A DNA stretch of 64,000 nt. Source: Mycolicibacterium litorale. GTDB lineage: Bacteria; Actinomycetota; Actinomycetes; Mycobacteriales; Mycobacteriaceae. Shown one piece after another: positions 18,351 to 27,170 of this stretch. A program made the translations under genes and the position numbers. The stretch lies in NCBI RefSeq assembly GCF_010731695.1, contig NZ_AP022586.1, positions 3,100,001 to 3,164,000 on the forward strand. The letters run 5' to 3'. Positions within the stretch are counted from its first letter, which is position 1. Every line of letters begins with the position of its first letter. The notes under the pieces were generated by a model, which did not search any database, was not told the origin of the DNA, and was given only the letters and a program-made list of their open reading frames with translations.

Positions 18351-20954
18351 ATGAGCCGACCAGCCCCACCTGCGCTGACCGTTCGGTACGAAGGATCCAC
18401 CCGTACGTTCGCGCCGGGCAACGACGTTGTCATCGGCCGAGACCTCCGGGCCGACGTACGCATCGCCCACCCCCTGATCTCGCGCGCGCACCTGGTGCTG
18501 CGGTTCGACCAGGGCCGGTGGGTGGCGATCGACAACGGCAGCCTCAACGGAATGTTCGTCAACGGCAGGCGCGTGCCCGCCGTCGACATCCGCGACGGAC
18601 AGAGCCTCAACATCGGCAACCCCGACGGTCCGCAGCTGACCTTCGAGGTCGGCAGGCACCAGGGTTCGGCGGGGCGGCCACCGCAGACCACCGCCGTCCC
18701 GGTCGCCAGGGCGGCCACCGGCGGCTGGACCCCGTCCGCGCCGCCGGCGCATGCCGCGCCCCCGATGTCGCGCCCGCAGCCGCGCTACCCCACCGGGCCG
18801 CAGTCGCCGCCGTTCCCCTCCGGCACGCAGCCGCACTACCCGCCGCCGTCGCACCCGCAGACGCGGCCGCCCGTCACCGGCGCCGCGATGTCGCCGCCGC
18901 TGTCCGAGCAGCCCGCCCTCGAGCCGGTCACGCGGATGGGCCCGACCGCGGCCCCGCGCTCCGGAGACGCCGGCAACCTCGCGACCAGCATGCTCAAGAT
19001 CCTGCGGCCGGGACGGGCTCCGGAGGCCCCCGCCGGGGCGATCAAGATCGGCCGCGCGAGCGACAACGACATCGTCATCCCCGATGTCCTGGCGTCGCGT
19101 CACCACGCGTCACTCGTCCCCGCGGCCGGCGGCACCGAGATCATCGACGCGCGCAGCATCAACGGCACGTTCGTCAACGGCGCCCGCGTCGACTCGACGC
19201 TGCTGCGCGACGGTGACGTGGTCACCATCGGCAACATCGACCTGGTCTTCAGCGGTGGCACGCTGGTGCGGCGCACGGAGACCGCGGCCGCCACGGCGAC
19301 CGGCGGGCTGGACGTCCGCGGTGTCACGTGGACCATCGAGAACAACAAGACCCTGCTCGACCACATCTCGCTGACCGCGCGGCCGGGCACCCTGACCGCG
19401 GTCATCGGACCGTCGGGCGCCGGTAAGTCGACGTTCGCGCGGCTGGTCGCCGGCTACACCCATCCCACGGCCGGGTCGGTGACGTTCGAGGGCCACAACA
19501 TCCACGCCGAGTACGCCTCGCTGCGGTCCCGGATCGGGATGGTGCCGCAGGACGACGTCGTGCACGGTCAGCTGACCGTCAAGCAGGCGCTGATGTACGC
19601 CGCGGAACTGCGGCTGCCGCCGGACACCACCAAGGCCGACCGCGAACAGGTCGTCATGCAGGTCCTCGAGGAACTCGAGATGACCAAGCACCTCGAGACC
19701 CGCGTCGACAAGCTCTCGGGCGGTCAGCGCAAACGCGCGTCGGTGGCGCTCGAGCTGCTGACCGGCCCGTCGCTGCTGATCCTCGACGAGCCGACCTCGG
19801 GCCTGGACCCGGCGCTGGACCGGCAGGTCATGACCATGCTGCGCCAGCTGGCCGACGCCGGGCGCGTCGTGCTGGTGGTCACCCACTCGCTGACCTATCT
19901 CGACGTCTGCGATCAGGTGCTGCTGCTGGCGCCGGGCGGCAAGACCGCGTTCTGCGGTCCGCCGAGCGAGATCGGCCGGTCCATGGGCACGACGAACTGG
20001 GCCGACATCTTCAGCTCGGTGGCCAGTGATCCGGACGGGGCCAATCAGAGGTTCCTCGCGCTCAACGGTCCGCCGCCCGACCAGCCGCCGACCGAGGACG
20101 AACCGAGCAATCTCGGCGAACCGTCGAAGACGAGCCTGCGGCGGCAGTTCTCGACGATCGCGCGCCGTCAGATGCGGTTGATCGTCTCCGACCGCGGCTA
20201 CTTCGTGTTCCTGGCACTGCTGCCGTTCATCATGGGTGTGCTGTCGCTGTCGGTGCCCGGCACCGTCGGGTTCGGCATCCCCGACCCGATGGGCGATGCC
20301 CCCAACGAACCCGGCCAGATCCTGGTCCTGCTCAACGTCGGTGCGATCTTCATGGGCACGGCGCTGACGGTCCGCGACCTGATCGGCGAGCGCGCGATCT
20401 TCCGGCGCGAACAGGCCGTCGGCCTGTCGACCACGGCCTATCTGCTGGCCAAGGTCTGCATCTACGCGGTGTTCGCGATCCTGCAGTCGTCGATCGTCAC
20501 CGCGATCACCATCGCGGGCAAGGGTTCGCCCACCCAGGGTTCACTGACGTTCCTGAGCCCCACCGCCGAGTTGTTCGTGGTGATGGCGGCGACGACGGTG
20601 ACCGCGGCGATGGTCGGTCTGGCGCTGTCGGCGCTGGCGAAGTCCAACGAGCAGATCATGCCGCTGCTCGTCGTCGCCGTCATGAGCCAGCTCGTGTTCT
20701 CTGGAGGCATGATCCCGGTGACCGACCGGCTGGTACTCGATCAGCTGTCCTGGTTCACCCCGGCGCGCTGGGGCTTCGCGGCGTCGGCGTCGACCGTGGA
20801 CCTGATCAAGCTGGTCCCGGGTCCGCTGACCCCGAAGGATGCGCACTGGGAGCACACCGCGTCGGCCTGGTGGTTCGACATGGGCATGCTCGCCGTGCTG
20901 TGCATCGGCTACCTCGGATTCGTGCGCTGGAAGATCCGGCTCAAGAGCGGTTAG
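18351..20954 (+). CDS. FHA-domain ABC transporter, ATPase and permease fused (Rv1747-like)
   Basis: An 867-residue fusion. FHA domain 1 covers about 1-100 (GRD at 29-31, SRAH at 44-47, NG at 65-66). A Pro-rich linker (105-205) contains several Thr residues that could be phosphorylated. FHA domain 2 covers about 210-305 (GRAS at 234, SRHH at 249, NGTFVNG at 271-277). The ABC ATPase covers about 320-560 (Walker A GPSGAGKST at 353, LSGGQRKR, Walker B LLILDEPTSGLD). An ABC2-type permease with six hydrophobic helices fills 600-867. M. tuberculosis Rv1747 has the same layout; it is phosphorylated by PknF and linked to export of phosphatidylinositol mannosides. No kinase gene lies beside this one. 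TATAGA at 18335 suggests a very short leader. Confidence 0.93.
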   Translation: MSRPAPPALTVRYEGSTRTFAPGNDVVIGRDLRADVRIAHPLISRAHLVLRFDQGRWVAIDNGSLNGMFVNGRRVPAVDIRDGQSLNIGNPDGPQLTFEVGRHQGSAGRPPQTTAVPVARAATGGWTPSAPPAHAAPPMSRPQPRYPTGPQSPPFPSGTQPHYPPPSHPQTRPPVTGAAMSPPLSEQPALEPVTRMGPTAAPRSGDAGNLATSMLKILRPGRAPEAPAGAIKIGRASDNDIVIPDVLASRHHASLVPAAGGTEIIDARSINGTFVNGARVDSTLLRDGDVVTIGNIDLVFSGGTLVRRTETAAATATGGLDVRGVTWTIENNKTLLDHISLTARPGTLTAVIGPSGAGKSTFARLVAGYTHPTAGSVTFEGHNIHAEYASLRSRIGMVPQDDVVHGQLTVKQALMYAAELRLPPDTTKADREQVVMQVLEELEMTKHLETRVDKLSGGQRKRASVALELLTGPSLLILDEPTSGLDPALDRQVMTMLRQLADAGRVVLVVTHSLTYLDVCDQVLLLAPGGKTAFCGPPSEIGRSMGTTNWADIFSSVASDPDGANQRFLALNGPPPDQPPTEDEPSNLGEPSKTSLRRQFSTIARRQMRLIVSDRGYFVFLALLPFIMGVLSLSVPGTVGFGIPDPMGDAPNEPGQILVLLNVGAIFMGTALTVRDLIGERAIFRREQAVGLSTTAYLLAKVCIYAVFAILQSSIVTAITIAGKGSPTQGSLTFLSPTAELFVVMAATTVTAAMVGLALSALAKSNEQIMPLLVVAVMSQLVFSGGMIPVTDRLVLDQLSWFTPARWGFAASASTVDLIKLVPGPLTPKDAHWEHTASAWWFDMGMLAVLCIGYLGFVRWKIRLKSG

Positions 20955-21024
20955 TTTCAACTTCAACAAGATTCGGCAAATTTACGCACACGCTCAATAG
21001 GCGCGGTTATGGTGGTCCCTGTAC

Positions 21025-21052
21025 GCGGCTGACATGCTGATCGGTCAGCCGC
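21025..21052. promoter_or_regulatory. Perfect hairpin/palindrome abutting the AraC gene ribosome-binding site
   Basis: GCGGCTGAC (21025-21033) and GTCAGCCGC (21044-21052) are exact nine-base inverted repeats around a ten-base loop. The right arm ends four bases before GGAGGGAG (21057-21064). It could be an RNA hairpin affecting translation or a DNA operator for autoregulation. It lacks a U tract, so it is not a standard intrinsic terminator for the upstream transporter gene. Confidence 0.5.
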
Positions 21053-21071
21053 TGTTGGAGGGAGTTCCGGT

Positions 21072-22028
21072 TTGAACGCGCAGGGGGCAACGCTGGTTCG
21101 CCGGGATTCGTGGGCGACGCCGGACCTCGCCGAGGCCTACGGACATTTGCAGAGCGAGTACGGCGCGAGCCTGCGGATCCGCGATTCGCGGACCCAGGCG
21201 CGCCCGCTGCGCGTCGATCGCCGCCACACCCCCGCCTTCCAGTGCCATGACGTGCGGTTGCCCGCGCAGCTGCAGTTCGACGTCGAGGATCACGGTGCCG
21301 TGGTCATCGCCTCGTTGCAGGCCGGCACGGTCACGGCCACCGGCGACGCCCACGGCGTCTCCTATCGCCGTGGCGACGTGTTCTTGTCGACATTCCCCGG
21401 TGCCCGCTACCGGTGCCACACCGACCACGCCTGGTCGCATGCCGTGACCATTCCGGTGCGGGTGCTGGCGGAATCGGCCGGCGTCGCCCCGTCGGCGCTG
21501 CGGTTCCAGTCGGGCAATCCCGTCAGCGCATCTGCTGCCGAACAGTGGGTGACGATGCTCGACGCCGTCGAACGATTGCTCGCCGATCCGGTGACCGCCA
21601 ACCCGATCGTGCTCGGCAAGGCCGGCCGCATGCTGGCGGCCAAGGTATTGGAGATCTTCCCCGCCACCAGAACCCCCGGCACCGATCACCCGGGCCGGCT
21701 GGTGCCCAACTTCCTGCGCCGCGCGATCGCCTACATGGAGGACAACGCGGCCGCTGACATCGGCATCGCGGATATCGCCGCCGCGGTGGAGCTCACCCCC
21801 GACGGCGTGGCGTATCTGTTCCGGCGCCATCTCGGGGTAGGCCCGCTGGAGCACCTGCGCCGCATTCGGCTCGACCACGCCCACCGCGAACTGCTCGACC
21901 ACACCCCCGATGTGACGACGGTGTACCGGATCGCGGCGCGCTGGGGCTTCCCCCACCTCACCTCGTTCGAGGAGTTCTACTGCCGGTCGTACGGCCAGAA
22001 CCCGCAGGTGACGTTGCACGCCGGGTGA
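21072..22028 (+). CDS. AraC-family transcriptional regulator
   Basis: A 318-residue regulator. The N-terminal two-thirds is an AraC-type cupin-like sensing region (RRHTPAFQCHD, then GDVFLSTFPGARYRCHTDHAW). The C-terminal HTH_18 domain has a first helix-turn-helix at about 230-255 (IGIADIAAAVELTPDGVAYLF) and a second ending TSFEEFYCRSYGQNP, the usual AraC closing motif. The TTG start is chosen because GGGAG lies seven bases upstream and the family alignment begins shortly after. The ligand is unknown. The downstream membrane protein and lipase genes on the same strand are candidate targets. Confidence 0.88.
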   Translation: MNAQGATLVRRDSWATPDLAEAYGHLQSEYGASLRIRDSRTQARPLRVDRRHTPAFQCHDVRLPAQLQFDVEDHGAVVIASLQAGTVTATGDAHGVSYRRGDVFLSTFPGARYRCHTDHAWSHAVTIPVRVLAESAGVAPSALRFQSGNPVSASAAEQWVTMLDAVERLLADPVTANPIVLGKAGRMLAAKVLEIFPATRTPGTDHPGRLVPNFLRRAIAYMEDNAAADIGIADIAAAVELTPDGVAYLFRRHLGVGPLEHLRRIRLDHAHRELLDHTPDVTTVYRIAARWGFPHLTSFEEFYCRSYGQNPQVTLHAG

Positions 22029-22044
22029 CCGGTAGATTCACAAG

Positions 22045-22686
22045 GTGACACGTGCGCTGCGAGTGGTCGGGCGGACCGTGGCCGGCGCGCCGGCGACCTT
22101 CATGTGGCTGGCGGTCCTCGCCGTCACGACCCGTATCCAGCGCTCCGCGGGCCGCGCCAGATCACAGCTGCTGCGCAACCAGTCGACCAACCTCAACCAC
22201 CTCTCCCACGAACCCACCCGGGTCCTGGCGGCGAGTCTGTTCTGGCTCGACGGCAGGCAGTGGTGGCCGTACGTGCCGCCGTTCGCGGCCGTCCTGGCCC
22301 CGGCCGAACGCCGGCTGGGCACGTGGCGGTGGCTCGTGGTCGGCACCGCCGCCCATGTCGCGGGCACCTACCTCGGCCAGGGCTATCTGCGTCGGTCGAT
22401 CCGTGCCGAACAGGCGCCGCCGCGGCTGGCCGACGCCCATGACGTCGGCGTGAGCTACTTCCTGCTCGGCGTCGCCGGAACGCTGACGGCCTACCTGCCC
22501 CGGCGGCAGCGGGCGCGGGTGCGCGCCGCGGCGGTCGCGGTCCTGACGGCCAACGCGGTGGCGCGCCCGACGTTCACCGAGGTCGGTCACCTGAGCGCCT
22601 TTGTGACCGGTCTCACGCTCAGTCCTCTGGCGGTCGACCGCGACAGTCACCCGTATCCGGGTAGACAGGACTATGCGCGCCACTGA
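22045..22686 (+). CDS. Rhomboid-like integral membrane protein
   Basis: A 213-residue protein with about five hydrophobic segments (TFMWLAVLAVTT, RVLAASLFWL, WWPYVPPFAAVLAP, WLVVGTAAHVAGTYLGQGYL, YFLLGVAGTLTAYLP, VRAAAVAVLTANAV). It resembles actinobacterial proteins named rhomboid-like, with a histidine near the end (GHLSAFVTG). No GxSG protease nucleophile motif is visible, so proteolytic activity is doubtful. It starts 17 bases after the AraC gene with GTG and overlaps the next gene by 14 bases, so it is probably in one operon with it. Confidence 0.6.
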   Translation: MTRALRVVGRTVAGAPATFMWLAVLAVTTRIQRSAGRARSQLLRNQSTNLNHLSHEPTRVLAASLFWLDGRQWWPYVPPFAAVLAPAERRLGTWRWLVVGTAAHVAGTYLGQGYLRRSIRAEQAPPRLADAHDVGVSYFLLGVAGTLTAYLPRRQRARVRAAAVAVLTANAVARPTFTEVGHLSAFVTGLTLSPLAVDRDSHPYPGRQDYARH

Positions 22687-23899
22687 GATCAAGGGCCTCG
22701 GCGAGGTTGCCGCCGAGGGTGTCACGGTTCTCCGCGACGTCGTCCAAGGGCTGCACACCGGGATCGCCAGCCGGGTGTTCACGTCCGTCGGGCCGGCCGC
22801 AAGACCCGTCGAGATCATTCACGATGCGATCGCGCAGACGGTGTACGCGGCGGTCGGCATGGCCGGACAGCGCCTGCCCGAAGCGGTCGGCGCCGTTGCC
22901 GCGACACGCCTTCAGGACGACACCCCGATCGACCAGACGCCCGCGGTGGCCGAGGCGATCGCCGCGCTCAACGGCATCTACGGCGACGAACTCGCGGCCA
23001 GGGGAAACGCGCTGGCCACGACCATGGCGGTGCGCGTCGGCGGGCGCAGCGTCGACCTCGCGCCCGCGCCGATCGCCGACGCCTTCCCCGACGCGACCAA
23101 CCGCATCGCGGTGTTCGTCCACGGGCTGTGCCAGACCGAGACGTCGTGGCGCCGCCCGCCGCGTCCGGGCGTCGACGCCCCCGATCCGCGGCCCTACGGC
23201 GCCCGCCTGCGTGACGACCTCGGCTTCACCCCGATCGACGTGCGGTACAACACCGGCCTGCACATCTCGAGCAACGGACATGCCCTCGATGAGTTGCTGA
23301 CGTCGCTGACCGGGGCGTGGCCGGTGCCGGTGACCGACATCGCGCTCGTCGGGCATTCGATGGGCGGCCTGGTGGTGCGCAGCGCCTGCCACTACGGCAG
23401 CGAGAACGGCCGGCCCTGGACCGGCAAGGTGCGGCAGGTCGTGTGCCTGGGTTCGCCGCATCTGGGCGCCGACCTGGAAAAGAGCGTCAACGCCGCATCG
23501 TGGGCGCTGGCGCGGCTCCGGGAGACCCGCGCGATCGCGGACTTCCTCAACCTGCGCAGCGACGGCATCAAGGATCTTCGGTTCGGCGCGTGCCTCGACG
23601 ACGACTGGGGTGAGGCGGACCCCGACGAGTTCCTACGCGACCGCTGCGCCGAGGTGCCGTTCCTGGACGGTGCGTCCTACCACTTCGTGGCGACGTCGGC
23701 TGCGCCACGGCCGGTGGGACTGGTGTTCGGCGACCACCTGGTGCGGCCGTCGAGCGCGGCCGGCCGGGGCCGGAAGCGGCGCCTCCCGTTCGAGGAGGAC
23801 AACGGGCTGGTGCTGACCGGTCTGCATCACTTCGACCTGCTCAACCATCCCGACGTCTACGACCGGCTGGTGCACTGGTTGGGTGTCACCGCAACGTGA
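22673..23899 (+). CDS. Lipase-like alpha/beta hydrolase (PGAP1/triacylglycerol-lipase type)
   Basis: A 408-residue protein. The hydrolase core begins near residue 143 (IAVFVHGLCQTETSW, oxyanion strand) and has the nucleophile elbow GHSMGGLVVRSACH, then CLGSPHLGADLEK, which is typical of lipases that act on large lipid substrates. The N-terminal 140 residues are helical and unassigned; HHFDLLNHPDVYDRL near the end supplies the likely catalytic His. There is no signal peptide. The start lies inside the 3' end of the preceding membrane-protein gene, indicating coupling. It overlaps the convergent transglutaminase gene by 14 bases. Confidence 0.8.
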   Translation: MRATEIKGLGEVAAEGVTVLRDVVQGLHTGIASRVFTSVGPAARPVEIIHDAIAQTVYAAVGMAGQRLPEAVGAVAATRLQDDTPIDQTPAVAEAIAALNGIYGDELAARGNALATTMAVRVGGRSVDLAPAPIADAFPDATNRIAVFVHGLCQTETSWRRPPRPGVDAPDPRPYGARLRDDLGFTPIDVRYNTGLHISSNGHALDELLTSLTGAWPVPVTDIALVGHSMGGLVVRSACHYGSENGRPWTGKVRQVVCLGSPHLGADLEKSVNAASWALARLRETRAIADFLNLRSDGIKDLRFGACLDDDWGEADPDEFLRDRCAEVPFLDGASYHFVATSAAPRPVGLVFGDHLVRPSSAAGRGRKRRLPFEEDNGLVLTGLHHFDLLNHPDVYDRLVHWLGVTAT

Positions 23900-24686
23900 C
23901 GAGGTCCGACACGGTGTCCCTGGGCAGGTCGCCGTCGACGACCGCGGTGATCATCATGTTCTGCAGCGTGATGGAGCCGTCGTGGTTGTCGAGGAACGCC
24001 GTGTCGGCGGCGTCGCGCCCGGTGGCGATGCGCACCATCGATTGCCGAGGCGCCAGGAGCGTCGCGTCGGCGACGCGCCACTGACCGTCGACGTACGCCT
24101 CGGCGACGGCGTGGAAATCCATCGGGTTGCAACCGGGCGCGTAGACCGACACCAGCCTGGCCGGGACGTTGACCGCACGCAGCAGCGCGATGACCAGGTG
24201 CGCGTAGTCGCGGCACACGCCCGCACCGGCCAGCAGGGTGTCGGCGGCGCCGTCGATGGGATCGCTCGAACCGGGGACATAGCGCAGGCGGCTGCCGACC
24301 CAGGCCGGTACCTTCTCGAGCAGTTCCACCGGGGCGTACCGGCCGAATTCCGTTGCGGCGAAGCCGAAGAACTTGTCGGCCTCGGCATAGCGGCTCGGTC
24401 GCAGATACGTCGAGATGTCGATGTCGCGGACCGGCGGCGGGTCGGCCAGGCCGACGACCGTGGCCTGGTACGACGCGACGACCGTGCCCTCCTTCGCGTC
24501 GAACTTGTGGATCCTGGTGCCGTGCTCGCCGATGATCTCCTGCGGCTCCACACTTGCGCCGTCGTGGGAGAAGACGAGGCTCTCGGTCACCTCCGCACCG
24601 GGCTGGGGGGCGAGCGCGATCTGGAACTCCAGGGTTGTCGGCGCGGTGACCTCGATGGCGAGTTCGGCGCCGACGGTGCGGCTCAT
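23886..24686 (-). CDS. Transglutaminase-like cysteine protein
   Basis: A 266-residue protein with a transglutaminase-like core. The triad is visible as Cys158 in GAGVCRDYAH, His192 in MDFHAVAEAY and Asp207 in WRVADAT. The N-terminal 120 residues form a beta-rich region of the kind that precedes the core in bacterial homologues. Bacterial members act as proteases or amidases more often than as cross-linkers, and the substrate here is unknown. ATG 24686 is chosen; ATG 24701 (five residues longer) is equally possible, since neither has a clear ribosome-binding site. A similar gene (Rv2569c) exists in M. tuberculosis, from memory. Confidence 0.82.
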   Translation of the reverse strand: MSRTVGAELAIEVTAPTTLEFQIALAPQPGAEVTESLVFSHDGASVEPQEIIGEHGTRIHKFDAKEGTVVASYQATVVGLADPPPVRDIDISTYLRPSRYAEADKFFGFAATEFGRYAPVELLEKVPAWVGSRLRYVPGSSDPIDGAADTLLAGAGVCRDYAHLVIALLRAVNVPARLVSVYAPGCNPMDFHAVAEAYVDGQWRVADATLLAPRQSMVRIATGRDAADTAFLDNHDGSITLQNMMITAVVDGDLPRDTVSDLVTLR

Positions 24687-24756
24687 GGTGTCGCGGGGCA
24701 TCCGCACAGTCTCGTCCCCCCGCGGTGTCCCCGCAGCGCGACCCCACCCATCGAAT

Positions 24757-24768
24757 GACACGCGTGTC
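24757..24768. promoter_or_regulatory. Palindrome upstream of the transglutaminase gene
   Basis: GACACGCGTGTC is a perfect 12-base palindrome, 70 bases upstream of the transglutaminase start and 38 bases beyond the end of the flavin monooxygenase gene. It may be an operator for the transglutaminase promoter; no regulator can be assigned. Confidence 0.3.
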
Positions 24769-24805
24769 GACGTGGCGGGATTTGATCGAATCGGTGTTCG
24801 AGTAC

Positions 24806-26257
24806 CTAGGGGGCCACTCCTGCGTTCAACGGTCCGCACCGCAGGTCGAACCTCTCCCTGACGGTGTCCAGTGCGCGGCGCTGACGCTCACGCTGCCGAC
24901 GGTGGGTCAGCATGAACCGGGCCGTCGCCGCCATCCGGCGGGGCAGCGGATACCAGCGGTCGAAGTCGAGCCCGCACTCCGCGAACACCTTCGCGGGCAG
25001 CTGATCGGCCATCAGGCTCAGGTTGTACTGCGCCAGCGTCAGCAGCGTGTACGGGAAGGCCGTTCGGGACTTCGCCGTCAGGTCCTGCACGTCCAGTTCG
25101 TAGAGCGGGGTGTCGCGCAGCCGGTCGTGCAGCAGCATGTGCGTCATGAAGTAGCCCATGTAGGAGCTCAGATGCATTGTCGCCGAACGAATTTGAATGG
25201 ACAGCACCGATCCGCCCGGGGACAGGTAGGGCTCATACGGATCGTCGCGGTGGGTGACGTATCCGGTGCAGTTCACGATCCAGCTACCAGGTTCGACGGT
25301 GGTGGTCGCACCGCTGCGGAATCGCAGCTCGACGGCGTCACCGCTGTCGACGGCGTCGACGAAGTAGTCCATCAGCACCGACTGCAGCCCGCCGGCGATG
25401 GTGCGGCACTCCTGCTCCGACAGCACGCCCAGCAGGAAATTGGCGGTTCCGGGCGTCAGCCACGTGCCGTAACGGGCCCGGTGCCAGCGCCACACGTCGT
25501 CTTCGTTGGTGCCGTCGAACCGTCGGGAGGCCTCGACCCCCAGGCTGCTGACCAGGGTGCCGCCGAACCACCGCCGGGCGCCGTCGGGGAAGAACTTGTC
25601 GCGACACTGGAAGAACGTGCCGCCCCCGGCGACGAGGTTGACCTCGCGCCCCGGGCAGTGCGTGATCAGCGCGTGGGCGGTGTCCATCGCGGTCTTACCG
25701 CCGCCGATGATCCACACGGGGGCTCTGCTGGCACGGATCTCACCGTCGCGGACATCGCAGTAGTCCGGGGAGACCGAGTGCACGCGGTCACTCGACAGCG
25801 GAAGCGGATCGTTGGGCGTGATCCGGAAACCGTATGCCTTGACCAGTTTCGCGGCGTCGATCTCCACCACCTGCCCGTCGGCCGACCGGCAGGAGACGCG
25901 CACCCGGCCGTCGACCTCATCGTCGTCGACCATGTCCCACCCGAAGAACTCGTCGACGCGCACCCGCGTGCGGATCTCCTCGAGGCAGTGCTGCAGATGG
26001 TCGAGCACCTCGTCCTTGGTCGCCAGGTAGGACCGCTCGCGGCCCAGGGTCCAGGTGATGTCGCCCGCGGTGAACATGCCGTGGGGCTGGTGCAGCCGCA
26101 CGTACGGATAGGTGTCCACCCACATGCCGCCGACGCGCCGTCTGCGGTCGACGAGGATGATGCGCTGATCGGGCGCGAGGTGCCGGCTCGCGGCGAACAG
26201 GGCGTTGAGGCCGGCGAGACCGGCCCCGACGATGCAGACATCACAGCGTTCGGTCAT
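24806..26257 (-). CDS. Flavin-containing monooxygenase-like oxidoreductase
   Basis: A 483-residue two-dinucleotide-fold flavoprotein. The FAD site is VGAGLAGL at residues 9-16 followed by a VGGMW turn; the NAD(P) site is IGGGKTAMDTA near residue 180. The full Baeyer-Villiger fingerprint (FxGxxxHxxxW) is not found, so it is closer to FMO/YUC-type or thiol/amine oxidising enzymes, or an uncharacterised hydroxylase. GGGAGGTG just upstream of the ATG is a strong ribosome-binding site. It lies 64 bases downstream of the metallo-beta-lactamase-fold gene on the same strand, so it is probably the last gene of the SDR-MBL-FMO operon. Confidence 0.8.
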   Translation of the reverse strand: MTERCDVCIVGAGLAGLNALFAASRHLAPDQRIILVDRRRRVGGMWVDTYPYVRLHQPHGMFTAGDITWTLGRERSYLATKDEVLDHLQHCLEEIRTRVRVDEFFGWDMVDDDEVDGRVRVSCRSADGQVVEIDAAKLVKAYGFRITPNDPLPLSSDRVHSVSPDYCDVRDGEIRASRAPVWIIGGGKTAMDTAHALITHCPGREVNLVAGGGTFFQCRDKFFPDGARRWFGGTLVSSLGVEASRRFDGTNEDDVWRWHRARYGTWLTPGTANFLLGVLSEQECRTIAGGLQSVLMDYFVDAVDSGDAVELRFRSGATTTVEPGSWIVNCTGYVTHRDDPYEPYLSPGGSVLSIQIRSATMHLSSYMGYFMTHMLLHDRLRDTPLYELDVQDLTAKSRTAFPYTLLTLAQYNLSLMADQLPAKVFAECGLDFDRWYPLPRRMAATARFMLTHRRQRERQRRALDTVRERFDLRCGPLNAGVAP

Positions 26258-26321
26258 GGGCACCTCCCTGAGCGCCAGTATTCGCCCCCGCGGCACGAAA
26301 AGACCAGAGGCCGTTGCGAGC

Positions 26322-27170
26322 TCAAACGCTCCCCGGGGGCACCGGGGCCCACGTGCCGACGGGGGTGACCCGGCCGAACACCTGATCGCCGAAGTGACAG
26401 CCGAACCCGTAGGTCTCGGGTGCGCTCAGCTCGTCGAGCAGGCGGCGCCGCGCGGCAAGGACACCGGCGTGATCGGCGTCGGCCGACGAGAACCACTCGG
26501 GGTGAGCCAACTGAGCCGGGATGTGGAAGGCATCTCCGAACGCGATGAGCCGTCGGCCGGTCCGGGAGGTGATGACGTACGCCGTGTGCCCCGGCGTGTG
26601 CCCTCCGGTCACGATGGCGTGCACCCGCGGGACGATCTCCTCGCCGTCGCTGATCAACTCCAGCGGCGTGTGGGCCAGCTCGCGGAGGACATGAGCCGGG
26701 GTGTACCGGTCGCCGCGGAGATCGCCGCCGGCGTACGGCGCCCACTCGGCCGCCGACAGGACGTAGCGGGCGTTCGGAAACGTCTTGTGGCGGGCGGCGA
26801 ACGCCCGCCCCGCGTGGTCGAAATGCAGGTGCGTGAACGCGACGACGTCGATGTCGTCGGGCCCGCGCCCGGCCGTGGCCAGCACGTCGAGCAGCGCTCC
26901 CCGGTCGGCACCGACACCGGCGTCGATGAGTACCGTCGCGGCGCTGCTCTCGACCAGCAGACCACCGGCCGCGACATGCACTCGTCCTGTGGCGCTGAGC
27001 ATTTCGGGCCGCGCCGACCAGTAGTCGCCCGGAACGCCGGGAAAGAAATCCAGCGGCACGGACAGCACCCCGTCGATCGCATAGGTCGCGATCACGTCGT
27101 CGAACCGCAACGACGGCGCGGCCGACGGATCCTCCGGCCGGCCCACCGAAAGGGGCCCCGGTGCGGTCAT
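26322..27170 (-). CDS. Metallo-beta-lactamase-fold hydrolase (lactonase-like)
   Basis: A 282-residue MBL-fold protein with the metal motif HLHFDHAG (HxHxDH) and later ligands in GGHTPGHT and GDAFH. Enzymes of this group often open lactones or hydrolyse thioesters; a beta-lactamase role is unlikely given the overall pattern. Its ATG overlaps the stop of the upstream SDR gene (ATGA), so the two are translationally coupled. With an SDR and a flavin monooxygenase in the same operon, hydrolysis of an ester or lactone made by the oxidases is a reasonable guess. Confidence 0.85.
   Translation of the reverse strand: MTAPGPLSVGRPEDPSAAPSLRFDDVIATYAIDGVLSVPLDFFPGVPGDYWSARPEMLSATGRVHVAAGGLLVESSAATVLIDAGVGADRGALLDVLATAGRGPDDIDVVAFTHLHFDHAGRAFAARHKTFPNARYVLSAAEWAPYAGGDLRGDRYTPAHVLRELAHTPLELISDGEEIVPRVHAIVTGGHTPGHTAYVITSRTGRRLIAFGDAFHIPAQLAHPEWFSSADADHAGVLAARRRLLDELSAPETYGFGCHFGDQVFGRVTPVGTWAPVPPGSV

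Noticed and set aside
24775..24835. A second tRNA-like GTTCGAGTACC segment
   Set aside because: The flanking bases do not form a five-pair T stem, so it does not look like a tRNA or fragment.
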